From NCBI RefSeq assembly GCF_009727055.1, contig NC_052357.1, positions 6,611,366 to 6,675,365 on the forward strand: DNA of 64,000 nucleotides, read 5' to 3'. This document shows positions 1-11,402 of the stretch, one piece after another (position 1 is the first letter of the stretch; every line of letters begins with the position of its first letter). A program made the position numbers and the translations under genes. This stretch comes from Benincasa hispida. Taxonomy: Eukaryota; Streptophyta; Magnoliopsida; Cucurbitales; Cucurbitaceae. The notes beneath the pieces are model-generated. The model was given only the letters and a program-made list of their open reading frames with translations, was not told the DNA's origin and searched no databases.

Positions 1-70
1 TTTGAGGTTCAAAATTTTCATGTCCCACATTTTTTTACTAAATAAAAATAGAAAGAGAACGACAACAAAC

Positions 71-1818
71 CTGCCGGTTGTGGTTCTGGCCAGGAAAAAT
101 GTACAGACAAAACATCTCTCTTTGATCAAAATCATGAAGAGACGGCGATTGGAGTAGCACACCACCAAACAAGTCACTAGGAGAAATCTGCCAAAACGGT
201 AGAAACTAAACTTTAACATGCAGCATTTTGCAACGAGTAAAGTTTTGCTTTTCTCAAAACCAGAAATTCTTCCAATTTTCCTCTAAAATACAAAGAAATG
301 ATTCTTACTGAGTATGAAAGATCGAAATCCATATTTGACCATGCTGAGACCTCTGCCTCATTGGAGAAACTTAAGTTGCCAACTTCGCGCCTTAGTATCT
401 TGAAGGTGATAAAGGGGGGAAAAAAATCAGTCATATTCGGTAAATTATGAAACTAATGTTATCTGGTGAGACTTTTGTATTACCTTCATCGGATGGCTTG
501 TATGTTTGCATACAACTTCTGACGAAATACCGGAATTTATATGCAATAAGATCTTTTGGCTATTCTTGACTTTTTTGCCAGGAGGAACTAAATAAGCTGG
601 AAAATGGAAAGGTACACTTAGACAGAAGAGATCATCAAAGTATGGTATTCTCTGGGACCAGTTGATTCGAACTGAAAGAGTGCCGCCACCATCAACCTAA
701 AGCACAATTGTATCTAATTTACCCTTGAGGTGGAACGAACAACAAATAATGATGAAAAACATATTACATATACAGGATTAAAGCGAAGTAACCTTGGGAA
801 TTTTTAATGTGTATATCCGGCGCCCTTTCAGAAACTTTCCATCTTCAGATTTTGCCAGTTTTTCTATAGCTTCTGCGTCTTCCATGGAGACTAATTCAGT
901 GCGATGTGACGTTCCAGTAACATCGACTTCAACACCTAGAAGTGAACCCTGTTAGCCACAATGTTTTCTTCAGAACGAAAAACAAAAAATGGAAAATCGA
1001 AGGATAGGGACTTATGCAGCTTGTTTATGAAAACGCAAGTCCCAAAAAATTGGAGGAAGAATTTAACAATCGAATCAACCACTCTTTTAACATTCTCAGG
1101 TTTACGATCAACGAAGAGAAGCTCTGTTGCGTTTGATTGATGAATTAACCTTGCAGAATCTCAATCAAAATAACATTGGAGTCAACTTGAAAGACAAACT
1201 TCAAATCGATTTAAGACTCCAAAGCAATTTCAGAATGCAAAACTTCACAGAGCATTTTCACAATCGAATTCCAGATATACCTACGTAGCTACAGCTGCAA
1301 TAAGAGTAATTCCAGAACAATTCACTCAAACAATCTCTCCAGTTCGCGCGAGGAATCGGGACTAGAGATTGACCAATAAGACCAAAACCAATAAATTCAA
1401 CATTTCAGCATATAACGAAGAAAAAACTCGCTACCTGCTCTCCCATCGGCACCGCAATAAGGCACTCACAGCTTTTCCCTGCCATCACGCAATGCACGCG
1501 CCATGTTCCGCTAACGCCAATGAACGCAGTATCGAAACAGCAATCGATTTCCATGGAAACTCCATTCATATGCAGCGGAATCAACGCCGGCGGTACACAG
1601 CGCCCGTGCACGTAAGGCTGGTAGCTTGGAACATCCGGATTGTCCACAATTGTCGGCTCCGGTATGACGGCGTACACCATCGGAGCCGTCGGAAGGTAAT
1701 CCTCCGATACTCTAGACATCTGCCGCGCTAAAGCCGCCGGCGCCGATCCTTTTCCATAGTAAATTCGCTTGGACAAATGAAGACCGTACTCAACACAGTT
1801 GGAAAACTCAGTGGCCAT
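71..1818 (-). CDS. VIT / von Willebrand-type (inter-alpha-trypsin inhibitor heavy chain-like) protein, 5' part only
   Basis: Minus-strand gene starting at the ATG ending at 1818 and leaving the window on the left. Five coding exons join in frame with GT-AG borders: 1435-1818 (128 codons), 793-948 (52), 484-696 (71), 309-398 (30) and 71-187 (39), giving 320 residues. All junctions are phase 0. Exon 1 encodes a stretch with MEIDCCFDTAFIGVSGTWRVHC, typical of the N-terminal VIT-like region of plant proteins annotated as inter-alpha-trypsin inhibitor heavy chain-related; family members then carry a vWA domain, which must lie beyond position 71. The start is chosen because MATEFSNCVEYGL is the usual family N-terminus and because an AT-rich TATA-like stretch sits just upstream (about 1850-1860). 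In plants the molecular role is not well defined. Family assignment is by recognition of the protein sequence, without a search. Confidence 0.85.
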
Positions 1819-2094
1819 GGTGGATGAAAACTTGGAAGAAATGTGGAGAGAGATATTTATGTAAAGAAGAGAAAGACAATTGAAGAGAAAGATAAAGGGA
1901 AAAGGAGAGTAGATGAAAATATGAGCCGTACGGTAGCCATTAATGGGATGGTGAGATTCAGGTATACGAGTTGGAAGTGAAAAACAGTGACGATGAAGAT
2001 GAATTTTATTTTCTTATTTTCTTATTTTTCTTTTTTCTTGTATCGGACAAAAAACGGAGGGAAAATATTGCTTTTAAAACTAATTGGCCAATGG

Positions 2095-2250
2095 TCTTGC
2101 ACCACGTGGATTAATTGAGAACGCCTCCGCCGGATTGATGCGATGCCAATTGAGGAAGTTACGTTGTTAACCTTAGTTAAAATAATCTGCTGCGATATAC
2201 CATAAGTTCTGTACCGTACCCTTCATTATGAGATCTTGCCACGTCACGTG
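2095..2250. promoter_or_regulatory. G-box / ACGT-core motifs upstream of the VIT/vWA gene
   Basis: A perfect palindromic G-box CCACGTGG lies at 2102-2109. A compound CCACGTCACGTG, containing CACGTG at 2245-2250, lies 130 bp further away. They are about 285-430 bp upstream of the minus-strand start codon at 1818. ACGT-core sites of this kind are bound by plant bZIP and bHLH factors in light and ABA responses. The motifs are seen directly; their function here is inferred. Confidence 0.4.
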
Positions 2251-4035
2251 CTTGGTTTTTTCGGTCTTTTTAACACTTAGGGAAAATTACATTTTTAATT
2301 CGCAAGTTTGAATAATTATGTATATTTGTGATCCTTAAGTCTAGTTTTTAAAAATATGTTCAAAAGAGTTTTTTTTTTATTATTTCATATAATTATTTAA
2401 AATAGAAAAAAAATCATAATCTTTTTAACATTGCTGGTCTAAAAAAACTAAATAAGTAAATATTAAAAATGTACATTTGAAAAATTCACATAATAAAATG
2501 GTGTATTCTAAAAAACTTAGGACCTATTTGTCAGAGAATTTGACAACATAAATTTAAAAATAAAGGATTAAATGAAACAATATTGTATTTCGTGTTTTCA
2601 AATATGTATTTGATGACATAATTTATAAATTGAATTCTAATCTAAACAATTGTAAACTAGTTGTTGCCCACTAAATATTAGTTGACAATAAATTGTTGTT
2701 AATTTATTTATGAACATGTTTTATGGTTAAAAAATTGTATAATTACTCTTTTGTAATATTACATAATTTATAAGAAAATTTGAAATTTTAGTCCTATGGT
2801 TTGGAGTAAGTTCATTAAAATTAAGCCTTGTGCTTTATAATTAGAATTTACCCCTATAATTTGATAAAAATTTCATAATAAATAGTCCTAATTTTTTTTT
2901 TAATTTATAATATATTACATAATACATATTTTAATTTTTAAAAAATTGAATTGGGTTCATAAAGATTTTTTTTTATTTATTTAATATACTTATGCATTTT
3001 AAATTTTAATTCAAATTTTTTATACAAAGAAAATATTAAAACAAAAATGTTTCTAGAATTTACATTGTTTGGACCAAAGCATCCGAAAACAGTTTTTTCA
3101 GAAAAAGTTTGAGTCGTCTACCAAACATATATTTGTTGAAACTAGTGTGAATCTAAAAACATAAAACATTATTCAGATTGAACACAACAGACTCTTCCAA
3201 AACTAAAATAAAAACATCTTTAAAAATAAATTTAGGAAAAAAAACATATTATTGTCCTTGGTATTCAAATTTTTTCTACTATATTTTAGTTCAATATTAA
3301 TCAACTTTTTTCACTATAGTACCTATAGAGTGTTTGAAATCTGTAACATAAGAGATAAAGTCAACTTTTTTCACCCGATATAATAGAAGTGTTCCAAAAT
3401 ATAACAACGATAAAATACAAATTTTTTCAAGTATAGTATAAGAGTTATGATGAAATTAAAAATATAAATATATTTAACACTAATTATTGATTCAAATACA
3501 TTCAATGGGTATTTTAAAACGTTTGTCAATCATTGAATCTTCATCTACTCAAATAGTCATTTAGAAATTCTATAAAATTTTGAATAGTTTAGATAGTTTT
3601 TCTAACTTCTAATAATTCTAAACAAGAGTTTAAATATTCACAATCGTAAATATTGGATTATATAAAATACATAATTTATTTTTAAAAAAAAAAAAAAAAA
3701 AAACTAAAGTCAAATATAATAGTTAACGTTGATACGAAATGAGAAAGACAATAAATAGTATAAATAAAACTATAATTTATTTATTTCAATATATATATAG
3801 AAATATGAATGGTGTCGCCCATAATATATAATCAAGTCAACTGTTAAAAAAATTTCAAAAATAAGTTAATAATGACTAATTAAGGAAAAAAAACATTGTA
3901 ACTGTAACATTATATTTACAGTATGTAGGAGGTGCAGTTAACAAAAAAAATAACTTTTCCTGATAAGATTATAAATTTAATAACGGCTTTGAAACGCCTA
4001 GAATATTCAATATTTAAGCTTCGTAAGGAATTGGA

Positions 4036-4167
4036 AAAAGAGTTTTGAGAAGAAAAAAAATAAAAATAGATGCATTAAGTGTAAATGGCTACACGTCCTT
4101 CAAAAGAGTTTTGAGAAGAAAAAAAATAAAAATAGATGCATTAAGTGTAAATGGCTACACGTCATTC
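4036..4167. repeat. 66-bp tandem duplication
   Basis: Two head-to-tail units, 4036-4101 and 4102-4167, differ by about one base near their ends (cacgtcctt versus cacgtcatt). Near-identity indicates a recent local duplication. No coding content. Confidence 0.85.
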
Positions 4168-6171
4168 AATCAAGGGATAGGATTCTTAATTTCGGCTGCA
4201 AGTCAATGATAGTTTTATATGTGACAAGGGACAGATCAAGCAACTATAGATGCCAAATTAATTTTTATTCTTCTTCGCCAAATATATATGTGTATATATA
4301 TCGATACATTTTCCCTTTTTTTTTCGCAAGTCAATATTTATATGGATGGAATTTCGAGAGATATTTTTTTAATCGACGTGTTAATTCTATTTGCCTCTTC
4401 CGATTAAAGCATAGCTTGATTGTAATCTAAGGTATGCGTCTATGAAACCCTAGTATGCGTCGAACTTGTCCTTGACCACCCTGGGGTTGCGCCCAACTTT
4501 GTCCTAGATAGTGTAGCTCCTCGTGTTCAGCATGTATTCTCTTTCAAGTATAGCATAGCTCTCAAGATACAATCAAGGTGACTTCTTTCTCTCCTTCGGA
4601 ACCCAATAAGGGCATCTTGGAATCCTCTCCATGACTAGGTCATGCACCCACCCTTGATATATATGCACCAATCATGCTCTCATGCACCTGTGAGATGATT
4701 AGTAACGCATGGTTGGGCTACATGGTGTCCCAGTTAGGCTTCCAAACTTGTCTCATTATTCCCTACTTGATTTATAGTAAAGGTATGCACTTGCTCCTTT
4801 GAGATATGCAACCATCCTAGGCTTACTTTCCTAGATATGCGCCCTACTTGATCCAAAGACTTCTTTGGTGTAATTCTCTTTCAAGGGGTTATCTTATACT
4901 TCCATCTCGTTCCTCATGGACTCAAATTTGATAGAATCACTATGTAAGAGGGTCGGTCAACCTGATGGTTCTAATTTGTCATGTTCAAATGACCAATTTT
5001 AGATGTATGGATTGAATGTTGTCGTGTCTTATGACATGTTGTTTTTTTAGTCATGGTTTCATTCTATCTCTTTATAAAAATAATTATTATTGATTTATTA
5101 ATTAGTCATAAAAGCTTAACTTAGATTCGGTACACGTATTTTATTTGTCATGGGTGTAAATAATTTATAATTTTAGACATTATTTTAAATCCAAATTTAG
5201 AACATTCAAGTGTTTGTTTGTTAATCATAGAGGGGAAAAGAAATAATAAGCCCTACGATAAATTATATTGCAAGTATATTGTATAAGCTATTAACCAAAA
5301 TACGAGATATTATTAACATAAATAACATAAAATAAATGTGTATTTTTCAAATATGGTAAGGTTTAAATCTCAAGGAAAAAAAAGGATTAAAAGTCCACAA
5401 AACTCAAATATGATGGTAAAGACTATAATATACTTAATTTATGTAATGGAGCGGAATACAATTGGTTTTTATTATTGTTATATTATTAAGAATATGTTTG
5501 AATACACTGTCCAATTTTTTATTTATTTTTTCGAAAATGTTCTATTTCAAAATTTTTTACATTAGCTAAAATGGCAACGTGATTCGATGTAAAATGATTG
5601 AAATGCAAAATATTAATTATAATAATATATACATTAAAAACATTAAAATTAAATAAGTAAAATTTATTATCGACGTGACACCACAATTTAGATTTAAGTA
5701 GTGTTATACGTTGAATCAATGTGACTATTGTCAATTATTTTTTACCTTAAGAATGATGCGATTGAATATCAATAACATATATATATATATATATATTATT
5801 TAAAGTATTCATTAAAATTTCATTCCATTAGTTATTTAAACTAAAAGTCGATTTTTATATAATAAATAATTAATAGACTATTACTATAATTCTCAAAGAC
5901 GGTGATAATTTTAGAGACGTCTCAGTGATTATTGGCTAGAAAAGCTTTAATTTTGTAGATAATGTGAAAGTAAGCACTAAGTTTAATATTTTAAAACAGA
6001 AATTCAATATTTCGGTACAATGCCGCAAAATCCTTCCAAACGTCTATGTTATAAATATCATCCAATAGATGTCTGCAAACACTCTTATATAATAGTACTA
6101 TAGTATATAGATATTAATATAAGTAATTACTTTATATATATTTTACTTAAGTTAATGAATAAATGGTAAAC

Positions 6172-6215
<44 letters not shown>

Positions 6216-6320
6216 AGAACAATCAACATTGTTTTCGTGACAAAGCATGTGAGATGGAGTTGTTGGATTCATTCACCACAAAAAAAAGTTCACGTTGCTA
6301 GTAGATCGTCGCCACTGCTA

Positions 6321-6508
6321 TAATATTTCCTCGATTGCCTCTCACCATTTGAAGGTAGTTTTAGTCAAGGTGATTGAAGTGCTAAATTGAATGAATACCA
6401 AAATTTATTCTTGTTAATATTTCCTCGATTGCCTCTCACCATTTGAAGGTAGTTTTAGTCAAGGTGGTTGGAGTGCTAAATTGAATGAATACCAAAATTT
6501 ATTCTTGC
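6321..6508. repeat. 94-bp tandem duplication
   Basis: Units 6321-6414 and 6415-6508 are nearly identical (tgattgaag versus tggttggag is the main visible change). Non-coding, lying about 110 bp after the 38-base A run. Confidence 0.85.
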
Positions 6509-7000
6509 TCACATGACTAGAGTACACTTATAAAGAGATTGTAGAAAATTCGTTTGGTTCAATGATGGATTGGTTCGAATTTCTTAAACTAAAAACATTG
6601 GTTTGGTTTGAGTCATGAAAACTATCTTATTATGATGATGGACGTGGTAGAGTTGAAATTGTTGAAAATTGAAAACACATTTATTTGACAACATATTAAA
6701 CATCTAGAAATAAAAGGTATTTTCTAATAATTTTCAATAATCATTTCTAAGAATGTGTTCCATAAGGAGAAGTTGTTCTCTGACAAATGGTTTTTAATAT
6801 ATAATATTTCCATCATAAGATTTAATTTGTTATTACCAAGTATTTATATGGTATTAATTTTTTTTTGTTACATTTGTAAATTTAAAATATGAATTTTTGT
6901 TGTTATAAAGTATTTGTGTGACCCAATTTTAAGCGTTCTCTCTTTTTTAAAAAAATATTAAAGATGTAGCAAAATATGATTAAGATGTATTTATGGTGAA

Positions 7001-7273
7001 GAACATGATTCTTTGTTCAAATATATACCCACAATTACATCGTGATATTTCATATGTATGATCTAGATCACACCCATAAACAAAAGATATTCCAATTCGT
7101 CGTGTAACCACAAGCTCAATAGTTGTAACAGGAAAAACATGATTGTTCATTCAAATATATCTTTACCATTATATCGTTATATTTCATATCTATGGTCTAT
7201 ATGACATCCATATACGAAAAGAATACATCAATTCACGTGTAACATAATCACTTTGACCCGAATAATTGTAACA
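7001..7273. repeat. Diverged tandem duplication of about 135 bp
   Basis: Segment 7001-7133 aligns with 7134-7273. Both carry the order acatgatt, ttcaaatatat, a cg-tgatattt / cg-ttatattt block, gtgtaac and agttgtaac / aattgtaac. The copies differ at many positions, so this is older than the other tandem duplications in the region. Confidence 0.6.
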
Positions 7274-8076
7274 AAGAGTTAAATAGAAATTATTAAAAAT
7301 TGTAAGGGTAAAATTGGGATGTAAATATTCTCCTCTAATAACCCTTTTTTATATGATATAGATATAGATTATGTATTTTAAAATTTTAAATTCAAATTTG
7401 GGATACAGTAAAAATATCAAAATATTATTTTCAAAATTTATAAAATTATAAAATTTGAAAACAATGTTTAGAAGTATAATTCAAATAGTTTGAACTTATG
7501 AATATGAAAACATTAAACATAATTCACAATACCAAACAAATAGCCCTTTAATCTCTTAAATAATACTCTAATCGAAATTTGGAAGAATGTCCAACCAAAT
7601 TTGAATTTTTCACTGTATAAACTAATTTGTTAATTTAAACTATAAAAACTAAATCATTATACATTAAATTTATGAATCAAATTGTTGCCAACTTTAAATT
7701 AAAGAGACTAAGTTTAGTGCCCACGTTAGAGTTCACGGAAAACCATCTTTAAATCACAGTGAAAAAAAAGTGAAAAAAAGTAAATATCCCCACCCAACCA
7801 GGTAGACAGCAGAAGCGTTTTATGAACTAAATCATCACAAATTTTAAATTAAAGAAACTAATTTTATTACCCACATTAAAGTTTAAGGACTAAATTGACA
7901 ATAATAACAAACGAATATTTTTATGTAGGACAAACAATGGATCGATTAGGATTTTCATTCTAAAAAATACAAAAATAAATAAATAAAAGCAATTTGACAG
8001 TTTAAATTATTAGTTTATAAGAAACACTATGTATGTTTATTAATTTTTGATATAAAGTTAGGATTCGTAAAGCCAT

Positions 8077-8600
8077 TGTTGGAATGGTTACTCGACAAAA
8101 AATGATAGAAACAGAGGTTCAAAATTTAACAACAGCGAACAAAACTTGCAAATAGAAACATGCGAAAGGCTGAGTCGTAGATCATGCTCTCTTTAAAACG
8201 TTTCACGACTCGGTCCTGTATGAATGTTTTTTCTGGAATAAAACAGCCCAATCAAATCTGTCTTGATCGGAACTATACAAGAAACCAATCGGAAAGACTT
8301 ACCCTTCTAGACTTTGATTGAAAAACGTAGAAAAATCAGCATGCCATTGAGAAAGAAAACAGAATGAGGGAAGAACTGCAATTTTTTTTTCTATATTTCT
8401 TCTAAAGAATTGAAGCACCATTTATAGGCATTGAAAACCAATGCTGAAGTTTTGTGCATTGTATTAACGGGCAAAAAAAGGATTAGAGTGAAAAATAATT
8501 ATTATTTCACACTCAATCAAATGGACGACGACAGCGGCACGCGTATAGAAAGACTTACAAACCTTCGTTTGCTTACCTCCTCACTCCTTCTAAAACTTAG
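8077..8600 (-). mobile_element. Possible LTR-like remnant, minus orientation
   Basis: On the minus strand there is a plant-type core promoter, ctataaatgg (complement of 8420-8429), followed by about 320 bp of moderate-GC sequence ending near 8077 in ...ccattccaaca, an LTR-like CA end. The stretch is less AT-rich than its surroundings and has no durable open frame. I could not find a matching second LTR, a primer site or a TSD, so this could equally be a decayed promoter. Confidence 0.25.
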
Positions 8601-8699
8601 ATACTCTCGAGACCCAAACCCAAAAAAAAAAAAAAAAGTAGGAATAAATATGAAAGACATTTCTTATTGCCCTAATCAACTTTTTCTTTAGTTTAAAAA

Positions 8700-10985
8700 A
8701 TAAGAATTTTTCACTAACCATAAATAGGGCAAGGTCATAGGTCTATGATGGGGGAAGAGATGGATGAATGGGTTCAATCAAATCAATAATTGGATATTCT
8801 TTTTCATTATTTATGATCTTCGTTGAAAATTTTACCATTCCCAACAAAAATTCATAAATGCTTCACATCAATTTTAAGTAGTTAAATGTTAACATCCCTA
8901 CATAAAAAACAAAAAGAAAAAAAATTGCAATATTCGATATATATTAATTCTTCAACCTTTTTTTTACCGTGTCCAAATAATAATTTTAACATAAATTTCA
9001 TACTTGGTGAAAACCATAATAACCATGTTTTTAAGAAACTTAATGAATATAGTGTTGTGTCAATAGAAAAAATATATAATAAAAATGAAATTAAAAAACA
9101 TCACTTTTCAAAAGTAGAAAGGCGTCAAAATTAATTGAAATTGAAGGTTCAGAAATTATAAAAAATAAAACAAACCCATTCAAAAGTCGAAAAACTAAAG
9201 CATGAACTCCAAAATCGTTCTTATTTATTTATTTATTTTACCATAAAAATCAAGAATATGTTTCAATAATTTATTTTTAGCAATAATATACAATCCAAAA
9301 CCAATAACCAAAGTCGTTCTGACTCCTCTCGAGAGTGATGGAAATACTGACAAGACGAAAGACTTTTTTTCAAGATCTCAAAAATCGTGAAGAGGAAGAC
9401 AAAACTGCTAGATTGTGGACAGATTTGTTCTCCTCTCCAAAAATTTTACAAAAAGAAAAAACATTTATAAATTTAGTTAAAGATAAATCTCTCCATAAGA
9501 CAAATCCAAATAATTGAGGATAAGATTATATTTGAATGGTTGGTTTTAAACATTTTTCTTCTTAAATGGTAACTCCCATCGCATTCAAATGACAATTAAT
9601 TCAACACTTTTCACTATCAAATAATAGAGCAATGTTAAGCTATTATTGTAGGCACCAAAACGTGTATTCCGAAATCGAGAATAGGCAGGGCCGCATGGGA
9701 TTGTAGCTATAAGCACAGATTAAAAAATTACATGGAAAATGAAAATCACAAATCAGGAAATTATATATGATTATTAAAAAATTTCCACTTTATAAAAAAC
9801 AACTGTAAGTCTAATCTTTGTCTGCTTCTTCTTTAACAAACAATAATGACCATATCACCACGATTAACATGGGCTTTGACCTTCCCCTTACCTTTTTTTT
9901 ATTATTTTTTTATAATTAACTTTATTCTAATTGTATATTAATTTTTTTAAAAAAAATGAAAATATATCAAATTATATCAATTTAAATCTTAAATTTTCAC
10001 AAGTGTATCAATTTAAACCTTAAACTAATAACCTATGAAGCACATATACTTCATGTGAGACAAAGAATCCGTATTAGATATCGATTTAAACCCCAAACTA
10101 ATAACTTTATTTGTATCAATCTAAACATTGAACTTTCATAAGTTTTTCAATTCAAACTTTGAAGTTTCGTAAGTGTATCGATTTAAATCATCCATTGTGT
10201 TTTATTTGAATATACTTATGAAAGCTTATAATTTAAATTATATACTTTTGAAAGTCGAAGGTTTAAATTGATAAAATTACTAATCTAGGATCTAACTGGA
10301 TACAATCCCAAATTTCAGGGATTTAACTTGATATTTGTCCTAAAAAAATAATTAAAATATTATTTTAACATCTAAAATGTGCATAGCTAAAATGATATAA
10401 TGGGTATACTAACAATCTTGAATTTAGAGATTCCATTAAAAAAATAAATACATATGCAGCATTTTGACCCTAATATTTCAGGGTTTTATTAAAGAAGAGT
10501 GTTCAAATTTATCCATCTGTTTTAATAAATCTTAAATGTAAACTCTCAAAGTTTGTTTTAAAGTCAAAATTTGTTAAATAAAATTAATAATTATTTGCAT
10601 GCATGGAAATGTGATGTTTGAGTATTTAAAATATTTATAGGTAATAACATGTTTTGAAAAAAAATCTAAACTAACTGTAGAAACTACTTAATATATAGAC
10701 TAAAAATTATAATATTTTAACCTATAATTAATTACTAAATTTGGTTACAACTTCTTTTTTTAATTGTGTGTACTAACTCCTCAAACTTTAAAACAGTTTA
10801 ATATCTATTTAATTTCATGTATGGTGAATTATTGAAATTTTAAAATGTTTAATGTGAGTACAAAGTTCTAAAAGCTTCTGATTTTATGTTTTATACAACA
10901 CCCTCTCTCTTCTCATGAACTATTAAATGTAAAATTAAAGGTAGAGTAAATATTATATACCGTATTTTTTGATGTGCTTCCATAT
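8700..10985. other. AT-rich intergenic DNA with MITE-like repeats
   Basis: No recognisable gene. Segment about 9955-10340 holds several degenerate copies of the word gtatcaatttaaac and its variants, with an inverted counterpart on the right (gtttaaattgataaaatta). This is the arrangement of small non-autonomous DNA elements common in plant intergenic DNA. Outside that I see only low-complexity AT-rich sequence. Confidence 0.45.
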
Positions 10986-10989
10986 ACTA

Positions 10990-11402
10990 CATTTGATAGG
11001 AGCGTAATCGACAACTGCATGGAGGTCGATCGAGGTCGATGTCAGCTCTGGTTCACCTTATGGTCTCTATGGTTCGTGTTCGTGCTACTTCTTAGTGGGT
11101 TGACCTTCTTGGTCTTATCTAGTGTATGTACGGATGTCTTTTTCTTTTTTAACTTCATGTTGTTATTTGTTTTATTGTAGCCCCTAGTTTTTGGGATTTT
11201 TGGTTATTTTCTTTGTCTTTCTCCTTGGTGGTTTGCGAGTTTGCGTTTATGTGTTGGTTTTGTTGTAGTCTTATCCTGTTTGCTTTGTTTTGGTTTTGTT
11301 GTCCTGTTTTTTCTTGTGTTTTGTTGCTTTGATGCCTTTATTTTGAGTTGTGGGATCCCCTCGATGTTGTATAATAATATCACCTATTCTAAAAAAAAAA
11401 TC
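10990..11402 (+). mobile_element. Possible 3' end of a LINE-type retroposon
   Basis: A GT-rich segment, compositionally unlike its AT-rich neighbours, ends in caccta ttct followed by ten A at 11391-11400. Long T/G-rich 3' ends with a short A tail are usual for 5'-truncated plant LINEs. No reverse transcriptase is present and I could not identify a TSD, so this rests on composition and the tail only. Confidence 0.3.

Larger units (their letters stand above)
1819..8070. other. AT-rich intergenic region without a recognisable gene
   Basis: Very AT-rich DNA with many homopolymer runs, including a 38-base A run at 6176-6213 and an (AT)n tract near 5777-5797. Open frames are short, low-complexity and resemble no family I know. 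A GC-richer stretch at about 4430-4990 has no coding signal and reads like decayed repeat DNA of unknown class. Short tandem duplications are listed separately. Confidence 0.6.

Noticed and set aside
1369..1731. 120-codon plus-strand frame over the first gene
   Set aside because: Antisense shadow of exon 1 of the minus-strand VIT/vWA gene.
4430..4990. GC-richer segment considered as an organelle-derived insert
   Set aside because: No plastid or mitochondrial gene is recognisable in any frame.
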